A stretch of 5,140 nucleotides of DNA from Propionibacteriaceae bacterium (GTDB taxonomy: Bacteria > Actinomycetota > Actinomycetes > Propionibacteriales > Propionibacteriaceae). The notes under the pieces are model-generated. The model ran no database searches, was not told the origin of the DNA, and worked only from the letters and a program-made list of their open reading frames with translations. The position numbers and the translations under genes are program-made. Where the stretch lies: contig JAGQUI010000220.1 in NCBI GenBank assembly GCA_020438595.1, forward strand, positions 1-5,140, read 5' to 3'. Shown here piece by piece: positions 1-4,303 of this stretch. Each line of letters begins with the position of its first letter. The stretch's first letter is position 1.

Positions 1-675
1 GACGGCGGCCGGCCCGGCGCCGCCGGCCCGGACGGCGACCAGTGGCTCGGCAGGACGCAGCAGGGCCGCGGCCATCGCATGCAGGCGCGCGCAGGCGTCG
101 GCGTAGGCGTCCTGGATGTGCGCACCGGTGTCGTCGAAGTTGATCGCGTTCGCGACCAGCCACACCTCGCCGGAGTGGTGGTCCAGCACGGCCATGTCCG
201 AGACGAGCATCATCACCAGCTCGGGGATGCCGAGGTCATCGGGGTTGCTGTCGGGCAGGTGCTCGAGCCGGCGCACCACGTCGTAGCCGAGGTAGCCGAC
301 CATTCCCGACACCAGCGGGGGCAGTCCCGACTCGCGCGGGGTGTGCAGCATCTGCAGGGTCTGCGCCAGCACGGTCAGCGGATCGCCGTCGGTGGGCAGG
401 CCGGTGATCGGGCGTCCGCTGAACGCCCACCGCGCCGCGCCCGCCGCTTCGGTGAGGGTGGCGACGGCGTTCACCCCCACGAACGAGTACCGCGACCACA
501 CCCCGCCCTCGGCCGACTCGAACAGGAAGGTGTTGGGGCGCTCCCCGCACAGCTGGTGGTACAGCCCCACCGGGGTGAAGTCGTCCGCCAGCAGGCGGGC
601 GTGCACGCTGACCACCCTGCGGGTGGCCCCTGCGGCCAGGAAGCCGGGCAGGTCCGGCGTGATCTCGAGCCTCAT
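1..675 (-). CDS. trpE: Anthranilate synthase component I, N-terminal part (cut by window edge)
   Basis: TrpE uses chorismate and ammonia (supplied by the TrpG glutaminase) to make anthranilate, the first committed step of tryptophan synthesis in the cytoplasm. The 225 visible residues cover the N-terminal regulatory domain. Clear family signatures are TPVGLYHQL (about 34-42), the tryptophan-binding block TFLFESAE (49-56, with Ser54 matching the feedback serine of enteric TrpE), WSRYSFVGV (60-68) and [16 protein letters not shown] (107-122). The catalytic chorismate-binding domain lies beyond the left edge. The ATG start at 675 overlaps the hisI stop as ATGA and has GGAGG seven bases upstream, so the start is well supported. 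The intact LFESAE block suggests tryptophan feedback inhibition (inferred). No frameshift or stop is seen in the visible part. PabB and other chorismate enzymes are less likely, because these N-terminal blocks and the hisI linkage are typical of TrpE. Confidence 0.95.
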   Translation of the reverse strand, partial: MRLEITPDLPGFLAAGATRRVVSVHARLLADDFTPVGLYHQLCGERPNTFLFESAEGGVWSRYSFVGVNAVATLTEAAGAARWAFSGRPITGLPTDGDPLTVLAQTLQMLHTPRESGLPPLVSGMVGYLGYDVVRRLEHLPDSNPDDLGIPELVMMLVSDMAVLDHHSGEVWLVANAINFDDTGAHIQDAYADACARLHAMAAALLRPAEPLVAVRAGGAGPAAV

Positions 676-1022
676 CCGACGTCCTCCAGCAGCACCCGGC
701 CGTCGAAGCAGGTGGTGGTCCCGGTGTGGCAGGCCGGACCCGTCTGGTCGACCCGGACCAGCACGGTGTCGCCGTCGCAGTCGAGCCGCACCTCCCGGAC
801 CGCCTGGGCGTGCCCGCTGGTCTCGCCCTTCACCCAGTACTCGCGGCGGCTGCGTGACCAGTAGGTGCCACGCCGCGTGGTCAGGGTCCGGCGCAGTGCC
901 TCGTCGTCCATCCAGGCCAGCATCAACACGGCTCCGGACGTCGCGTCCTGCACCACGGCCGGAACCAGGCCGTCCGGGTTGCGCTTCAGCAGGGCTGCCA
1001 CCTGCGGGTCGAGCTCAGTCAC
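672..1022 (-). CDS. hisI: Phosphoribosyl-AMP cyclohydrolase
   Basis: HisI opens the adenine ring of phosphoribosyl-AMP in the third step of histidine synthesis. It is a cytoplasmic, zinc- and magnesium-dependent homodimer. At 116 residues this is the monofunctional form without the HisE pyrophosphohydrolase domain found fused in enterobacteria. Visible signatures are [10 protein letters not shown] (34-43), the YWSRSR block (54-59), W63-K65-G66-E67-T68-S69-G70-H71, the metal site D81-C82-D83-G84-D85, and C98-H-T-G with C105-F at the C-terminus. Cys82, Cys98 and Cys105 match the zinc ligands and the three Asp residues the magnesium site of the family. The start is GTG at 1022. An ATG at 1030 is out of frame and reaches a stop after three codons. 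A -10-like element six bases upstream suggests a leaderless transcript. The gene is first in a hisI-trpE operon, overlaps trpE by four bases, and is divergent from the gene at 1062. Confidence 0.97.
   Translation of the reverse strand: MTELDPQVAALLKRNPDGLVPAVVQDATSGAVLMLAWMDDEALRRTLTTRRGTYWSRSRREYWVKGETSGHAQAVREVRLDCDGDTVLVRVDQTGPACHTGTTTCFDGRVLLEDVG
683..687 (-). promoter_or_regulatory. Ribosome-binding site of trpE
   Basis: On the minus strand GGAGG lies seven bases before the trpE ATG at 675, inside the last codons of hisI. Together with the ATGA overlap it fixes the trpE start and implies translational coupling from hisI to trpE. Confidence 0.8.
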
Positions 1023-1027
1023 GCGGC

Positions 1028-1039
1028 CATTCTGTCAGC
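1028..1039 (-). promoter_or_regulatory. Putative extended -10 promoter of hisI-trpE
   Basis: Reading the minus strand from 1039 to 1028 gives GCTGACAGAATG. It contains CAGAAT (1034-1029), one change from the actinobacterial TANNNT hexamer, with a TG placed one base before it as in extended -10 promoters. Six bases separate CAGAAT from the GTG at 1022, so transcription would begin at about the start codon. No convincing -35 box is visible. The same element, 11 of 12 bases, precedes serC. Confidence 0.45.
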
Positions 1040-1049
1040 CCGCGGTGGG

Positions 1050-1055
1050 TAGGGT
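1050..1055 (+). promoter_or_regulatory. Putative -10 element for the gene at 1062 (leaderless)
   Basis: TAGGGT fits the actinobacterial TANNNT -10 consensus and sits six bases before the ATG at 1062. No Shine-Dalgarno sequence is placed to serve that ATG. The geometry suggests that the transcript starts at the A of the ATG, i.e. a leaderless mRNA. A clear -35 box is not seen. This promoter shares the 39-base spacer with the hisI promoter on the other strand. Confidence 0.5.
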
Positions 1056-1061
1056 TCCGGC

Positions 1062-1709
1062 ATGAGCCAGCACCAGCGCCCGTCCGACCAGCGCACGGCC
1101 CTCTGCGACGCCCTCGCGGCCGTCGCACCCACCGCGCCCACGCTCTGCGAGGGGTGGACGGCGCACCACCTCGCCGCGCACGTCTGGGTGCGCGAGAACG
1201 AGCCCGTCGGCGCCGCCGGGATCGCCGTTCCCGCGTTGGCGAGGCGGACGGCCGAACGGCTCGAGGAGGTCCGCTCCCAGCGTGCCTACACCGACCTGAT
1301 CGACGCGATCCGCCGCGGACCGGGCGGGCTCTCGCCCTTCCGCCTGCCCGGAGTGGAGGCCGCGGCCAACACGGTCGAATTCTTCGTGCACTGCGAGGAC
1401 GTCCGGCGCGGAGCCGGCGACCTCACGCCGCGGCCCCGTGACGCCGCGCTGGAGAACTTCGCGTGGCGGCGCGCCGCCACGCTCGCCCGACTGTTGCTGC
1501 GGCGCTCCCCCGTGGCGGTCTGGCTGGAACGGGACCTGCCGCCCGGCGAACCGGTCCGGATCGGCCGCGGCCCCGACATCGTGACCCTCAGCGGCCCGCC
1601 ATCGGAGATCCTGCTCTACTTGTTCGGCCGCCGCAGCGCAGCGAACCTCGAGGTCTTCGGAGAGCCCGCCGCCGTGGCCGCCATGACCCGGGCGGCCACC
1701 CCGGTCTGA
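1062..1709 (+). CDS. TIGR03085-type metal-binding protein (maleylpyruvate isomerase N-terminal / DinB-like fold)
   Basis: This 215-residue protein looks like the actinobacterial TIGR03085 family, a branch of the DinB/mycothiol-dependent maleylpyruvate isomerase superfamily of four-helix-bundle, metal-binding proteins. Recognisable blocks are TLCEGWTAHHLAAHVWVREN (27-46), N103-T-V-E-F-F-V-H-C-E-D-V-R-R (to 116), R148-S-P-V-A-V and the C-terminal G177-P-P-S-E-I-L-L-Y-L-F-G-R. His40, Glu106 and His110 are good candidates for the metal triad; the E-x3-H spacing matches that in maleylpyruvate isomerase. Members of the wider superfamily often use mycothiol or another low-molecular-weight thiol, but no substrate is known for this branch and none can be read from the sequence. 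There is no signal peptide or membrane segment, so it is presumably cytoplasmic. The gene stands alone on the plus strand, divergent from hisI, with a leaderless-type promoter that supports the ATG at 1062. Family assignment is firm; function is unknown. Confidence 0.88.
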   Translation: MSQHQRPSDQRTALCDALAAVAPTAPTLCEGWTAHHLAAHVWVRENEPVGAAGIAVPALARRTAERLEEVRSQRAYTDLIDAIRRGPGGLSPFRLPGVEAAANTVEFFVHCEDVRRGAGDLTPRPRDAALENFAWRRAATLARLLLRRSPVAVWLERDLPPGEPVRIGRGPDIVTLSGPPSEILLYLFGRRSAANLEVFGEPAAVAAMTRAATPV

Positions 1710-1753
1710 GGCCGGATCCGCAACACACCCCCGAGCCCGATCGCCGCCCGGCC

Positions 1754-1775
1754 GCCACCGGGCAGCCGCGGTGGC
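1754..1775 (+). terminator. GC-rich hairpin after the TIGR03085-type gene
   Basis: GCCACCG (1754-1760) can pair with CGGTGGC (1769-1775) across an eight-base loop, 44 bases after the stop codon at 1709. No T-tract follows, so it is at best a weak terminator, though actinobacterial terminators often lack one. It competes with the palindrome at 1773-1784. Confidence 0.3.
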
Positions 1776-1784
1776 ACCGGTGCC
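1773..1784. repeat. 12-base perfect palindrome
   Basis: GGCACCGGTGCC is a perfect palindrome in the gene-free stretch between the TIGR03085-type gene and serC. It could be a regulator site, part of an RNA structure, or chance in GC-rich DNA. It lies about 120 bases before the serC -10 element. Confidence 0.3.
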
Positions 1785-1813
1785 GGTTCCGCTGAGCCAC
1801 CTCGCCGTCGAGA

Positions 1814-1857
1814 GGGAGCCGCGGCGTCACCACCGCCGATGACGCCGCGGCGCTCCC
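1814..1857 (+). terminator. Large stem-loop between the TIGR03085-type gene and serC
   Basis: The left arm at 1814-1829 pairs with the right arm at 1840-1857. The inner 12 base pairs are perfect (CCGCGGCGTCA-type arm against TGACGCCGCGG), followed by a two-base bulge and four more pairs (GGGA with TCCC), around a ten-base loop. It is by far the strongest structure in this gene-free stretch. No T-run follows. It most likely ends transcription coming from the upstream gene, but its place about 50 bases before the serC -10 element also allows an operator role. The rest of 1710-1900 shows no coding signal. Confidence 0.5.
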
Positions 1858-1903
1858 GCCCTCGTGTCCTCCTCTTGGGCGCGTTCAGGGCTCCCGTAAC
1901 GAA

Positions 1904-1915
1904 GCTGACACAATG
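1904..1915 (+). promoter_or_regulatory. Putative extended -10 promoter of serC-serA
   Basis: GCTGACACAATG holds CACAAT (1909-1914), one change from TANNNT, with TG one base upstream as in extended -10 promoters. Seven bases separate it from the ATG at 1922, as expected for a leaderless transcript. A weak -35 candidate is TTCAGG at 1884-1889, with a 19-base spacer. The element matches that of hisI at 11 of 12 positions. It also swallows the ATG at 1913, which argues against that ATG as the serC start. Confidence 0.45.
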
Positions 1916-1921
1916 ACGCCC

Positions 1922-3004
1922 ATGCGCGTCTACAACTTCTCCGCAGGCCCCGCCATGCTCCCGCTCGCCGCCCTCGAGGCTGCCCGATCGGAGCTCACGG
2001 ACTGGCAGGGCTCGGGGATGTCGGTGATGGAGGTTTCCCACCGCGGCAAGGCCTTCGTCGAGTGCGCAGCGCAGACCGAGGCGCTGTTGCGGGAGCTGAT
2101 GGGGGTGCCGGAGAACTACCGCGTCCTGTTCCTGCAGGGCGGGGCGTCCGGCCAGTTCGACGCGATTCCGATGAACCTGACCGCGGTGGGCGACCCGGTG
2201 GCGTTCCTGCACACGGGGCAATGGTCCGCCAAGGCGATCAAGGCCGCGAAGAAGCAGGGGCTCGCGGTCGACGTGCTCGCCGACGAGGCCGCCTCCAACT
2301 ACACCACCACGCCTGCCGCCGGCAGCTACACCGTCGATCCGTCCGCCGCCTACCTGCACTACACGCCGAACGAGACCATCGGCGGCGTGGAGTTCGGCTA
2401 TGTCCCCGACGCCGGGGACGTGCCGCTGGTCGCGGACCTGAGTTCGACCATCCTGTCCCGGCCGATCGACGTGTCGGCCTACGGCCTGATCTACGCCGGC
2501 GCCCAGAAGAACATGGGCCCGTCGGGCCTGTGCGTGGTGATCGTCCGCGACGACCTGCTCGGCCGGGCGCGCCCGACCACGCCGGCGATCTGGGACTACG
2601 CGGCGATGGCTGCCGCCGACTCGATGCTGAACACCCCGCCCACGTTCGGGATCTACCTGCTCGGCAAGATCCTGGCCTGGGTGCAGGAGTCCGGCGGGCT
2701 GGCCGGCATGGCCGAACGCAACCGCGCCAAGGCCGACGCCCTGTACGGCTTCATCGACGCCAGCGACTACTACTCCAACCCGGTCGCGCCCGACTCGCGC
2801 TCGTGGATGAACGTGCCGTTCCTGCAGGCCAACCCCGACCTCGACAAGACCTTCGTCGCCGAGGCCACCGCCGCGGGCCTGACCAGCCTGGCCGGACACC
2901 GCTCGGTGGGTGGCATGCGGGCCAGCATCTACAACGCCATGCCGCCCGAGGGCGTGCAGGCCCTGATCGACTTCATGACCGACTTCGAACGACGCAACGG
3001 GTGA
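1922..3004 (+). CDS. serC: Phosphoserine aminotransferase
   Basis: SerC transfers an amino group from glutamate to 3-phosphohydroxypyruvate, giving O-phosphoserine, the second step of serine synthesis. It is a cytoplasmic PLP enzyme of aminotransferase class V. The 360 residues match the usual length of about 360. Signatures: YNFSAGPAMLP (4-14), S39-H40-R41, the phosphate-site loop GGAS (73-76), W101, T152, D172, the PLP lysine K196 in AGAQKNMGPSG, N237-T238 and GHRSVGGMRASIYNAMP (325-341). The protein ends DFMTDFERRNG, strikingly like enteric SerC. It belongs to the widespread TIGR01364-like type rather than the mycobacterial TIGR01366-like type (judged by motif recognition). An in-frame ATG at 1913 would add MTP, but it lies inside the promoter element, and SerC proteins begin right before the NFSAGP block, so 1922 is preferred. 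The stop overlaps the ribosome-binding site of serA, so the two form an operon of consecutive pathway steps. Confidence 0.96.
   Translation: MRVYNFSAGPAMLPLAALEAARSELTDWQGSGMSVMEVSHRGKAFVECAAQTEALLRELMGVPENYRVLFLQGGASGQFDAIPMNLTAVGDPVAFLHTGQWSAKAIKAAKKQGLAVDVLADEAASNYTTTPAAGSYTVDPSAAYLHYTPNETIGGVEFGYVPDAGDVPLVADLSSTILSRPIDVSAYGLIYAGAQKNMGPSGLCVVIVRDDLLGRARPTTPAIWDYAAMAAADSMLNTPPTFGIYLLGKILAWVQESGGLAGMAERNRAKADALYGFIDASDYYSNPVAPDSRSWMNVPFLQANPDLDKTFVAEATAAGLTSLAGHRSVGGMRASIYNAMPPEGVQALIDFMTDFERRNG
2999..3004 (+). promoter_or_regulatory. Ribosome-binding site of serA across the serC stop
   Basis: GGGTGA contains the serC TGA. Its GGTGA part matches the extended Shine-Dalgarno sequence (GGAGGTGATC) eight bases before the ATG at 3013. 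This favours the ATG over the overlapping GTG at 3001 and implies coupling of serA translation to serC termination. Confidence 0.5.
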
Positions 3005-3012
3005 GCAACCAG

Positions 3013-4185
3013 ATGACCTTCACGATCAAGACCCTCAACGCGATCAGCCACACCGGGCTCTCCCGGCTGCCGAAGGAGGAGTTCGAGGTGTCCTCGGACA
3101 TCGAGAACCCGGACGCGATCATGCTCCGGTCGGCCAACCTGCACGGCGTCGGCATCCCGGCGTCCGTCCTCGCGGTGGCCCGCGCGGGCGCCGGCACCAA
3201 CAACATCCCGATCCCCGACTACTCGGCGCGTGGCATCCCGGTGTTCAACACCCCGGGCGCCAACGCGAACGCCGTGAAGGAGCTCGTGGTCGCCGCCCTG
3301 TTCCTCGCCGCCCGCAACATCGTCCCGGCCGCATCGTTCGCGCACCGGCTGGACGGCGACGCCGACTCCATGAACAAGGCGGTCGAGTCCGGCAAGAAGA
3401 ACTACGTCGGCTTCGAACTGCCCGGGCGCACGCTGGGCGTGATCGGCCTCGGCGCGATCGGCGTCGAGGTGGCGAACGCGGCCACCGCCCTGGGCATGCG
3501 GGTGCTCGGCTACGACCCGGGCATCACGGTCGAGCACGCCTGGAAGCTGAGCTCCTTCGTCGAGCACGTGACCAACCTCGACCAGCTGCTCAAGCGGGCC
3601 GACATCATCACGCTGCACGTCCCGCTGGTCGACGGCACCCGCGGCTTCATCGGGGCGGACGAGCTGCAGACGATGCGCAGGTCGGCGGTGCTGATCAACT
3701 TCGCCCGCGGGCCGATCGTCGAGGAGGACGCGGTGGTGAACGCGCTGGAGAGTGGCCAGCTGCGCGCCTACATCTGCGACTTCCCCTCCCCCGCCCTGAA
3801 CAAGCGCGACAAGGTGGTCACCCTGCCGCACCTGGGCGCCTCCACGAACGAGGCGGAGGAGAACTGCGCGCGGATGGCGGCCGACCAGTTGCGGGACTTC
3901 CTCAACGACGGCACGATCCTGAACTCGGTGAACTTCCCCAACGCCTCGCTGGCCCGCGCCGAGGGCACCAGCCGGATCGCGATCGCCAACAGCAACGTGC
4001 CGAACATGGTGGGCCAGATCTCCACCCTGCTCGCCGAGGCGGGCCTGAACATCGCCGACCTGCTGAACAAGTCCCGCGGCGAGCTCGCCTACACCTTGGT
4101 CGACGTGGACGGCTCGGTCTCCGACGCCGTGATGGCAGAGATCGGCTCGATCGAGGGAGTGCTCTCCGCCCGCCTGCTCGCCTGA
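3013..4185 (+). CDS. serA: D-3-phosphoglycerate dehydrogenase, short ACT-domain form
   Basis: SerA oxidises 3-phosphoglycerate to 3-phosphohydroxypyruvate with NAD, the first and usually feedback-controlled step of serine synthesis. From ATG 3013 the protein has 390 residues. The substrate-binding domain includes VARAGAGTNNIP (55-66) and FNTPGANANAVKELV (78-92). The Rossmann motif is GLGAIG (145-150), with D168 in YDPG as the likely NAD-ribose ligand. Catalytic Arg232 is in NFARGP and His273 in LPHLGAST. An ACT domain fills about 320-390, with Asn328 and Asn346 at positions matching two serine-binding Asn of E. coli SerA. There is no ASB domain, unlike the roughly 530-residue mycobacterial SerA. 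The Glu expected between Arg232 and His273 is not evident (DFPSPALNK). GTG at 3001 is an alternative start that gives a four-base overlap with serC and adds VSNQ; the family begins near IKTLN and a GGTGA site favours 3013. Another 2-hydroxyacid dehydrogenase is unlikely given serC and the ACT domain. Confidence 0.94.
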   Translation: MTFTIKTLNAISHTGLSRLPKEEFEVSSDIENPDAIMLRSANLHGVGIPASVLAVARAGAGTNNIPIPDYSARGIPVFNTPGANANAVKELVVAALFLAARNIVPAASFAHRLDGDADSMNKAVESGKKNYVGFELPGRTLGVIGLGAIGVEVANAATALGMRVLGYDPGITVEHAWKLSSFVEHVTNLDQLLKRADIITLHVPLVDGTRGFIGADELQTMRRSAVLINFARGPIVEEDAVVNALESGQLRAYICDFPSPALNKRDKVVTLPHLGASTNEAEENCARMAADQLRDFLNDGTILNSVNFPNASLARAEGTSRIAIANSNVPNMVGQISTLLAEAGLNIADLLNKSRGELAYTLVDVDGSVSDAVMAEIGSIEGVLSARLLA

Positions 4186-4204
4186 CGTCGCGCGGCACCT
4201 GTCA

Positions 4205-4229
4205 CCCGTCCGGGCGTCGCCCGTACGGG
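4205..4229 (+). terminator. Likely terminator hairpin of serC-serA
   Basis: CCCGTCCGGGC (4205-4215) pairs with GCCCGTACGGG (4219-4229) with one C-T mismatch (4210/4224) and a three-base loop, 20 bases after the serA stop. A short GTCT follows but no real T-tract, as is common in GC-rich actinobacteria. Confidence 0.6.
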
Positions 4230-4240
4230 GTCTGATGCCG

Positions 4241-4254
4241 GGCAGGGTCCTGCC
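4241..4254 (+). terminator. Second small hairpin after serA
   Basis: GGCAG (4241-4245) pairs with CTGCC (4250-4254) around a GGTC loop, directly after the larger hairpin. It may assist termination. It ends two bases before a possible -10 element of the next gene, so it may be chance. Confidence 0.3.
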
Positions 4255-4256
4255 AC

Positions 4257-4262
4257 TACGGT
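4257..4262 (+). promoter_or_regulatory. Possible -10 element for the secreted-protein gene
   Basis: TACGGT fits TANNNT and would give a start near 4269 and a leader of about 35 bases carrying the ribosome-binding site at 4291. No -35 box is recognisable at the usual distance, so confidence is low. Confidence 0.3.
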
Positions 4263-4290
4263 CCTTGGAGCTTTGTCACCGAGATCCATG

Positions 4291-4297
4291 GGAGGGG
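4291..4297 (+). promoter_or_regulatory. Ribosome-binding site of the secreted-protein gene
   Basis: GGAGGGG is a strong Shine-Dalgarno sequence; its GGAGG core (4291-4295) ends eight bases before the ATG at 4304. It decides this start over the ATG at 4288, which lies upstream of it. It is the only classical leadered start among the plus-strand operon-first genes here. Confidence 0.8.
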
Positions 4298-4303
4298 CCC
4301 AGG

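Noticed and set aside
1019..1030. A three-codon minus-strand reading frame (Met-Ala-Ala-stop) overlapping the hisI GTG, as a possible upstream control ORF.
   Set aside because: Its ATG lies partly in the putative -10 element and upstream of the predicted transcript start, so it is probably not transcribed. Such a short frame is expected by chance.
1023..1061. A tryptophan- or histidine-type attenuator (leader peptide or T-box) ahead of hisI-trpE.
   Set aside because: The spacer is only 39 bases, contains no run of Trp or His codons, and has no T-box-like structure; the transcript appears leaderless.
341..1441. A 366-codon plus-strand open frame across trpE, hisI and the next gene.
   Set aside because: It crosses three confidently assigned genes and is Arg/Pro-rich shadow translation.
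1710..1903. A small gene or small RNA in the stretch between the TIGR03085-type gene and serC.
   Set aside because: No open frame here has a plausible start with a ribosome-binding site and family-like composition. The hairpins are better explained as terminator or operator structure, and no separate promoter is convincing.
1913..1921. ATG at 1913 as the serC start, adding Met-Thr-Pro.
   Set aside because: It overlaps the -10-like hexamer, lacks a Shine-Dalgarno sequence, and SerC proteins normally begin right before the NFSAGP block, which fits ATG 1922.
1616..2899. A 427-codon open frame on the minus strand opposite serC.
   Set aside because: It is antisense to a full-length, well-conserved serC, has Arg/Gly/Val/His-rich composition, and shows no recognisable motif.
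2929..3831. A 300-codon minus-strand open frame opposite serA.
   Set aside because: It is antisense to conserved SerA domains and is low-complexity Val/Asp/Arg/His sequence typical of a shadow frame.
2062..4185. A 707-codon open frame that could be read as a fusion protein ending in SerA.
   Set aside because: Its first 310 or so codons are serC read in the wrong frame (Arg-rich, no domain). Only the part from 3001/3013 is a gene. It is an effect of high GC content, which removes stop codons from shadow frames.
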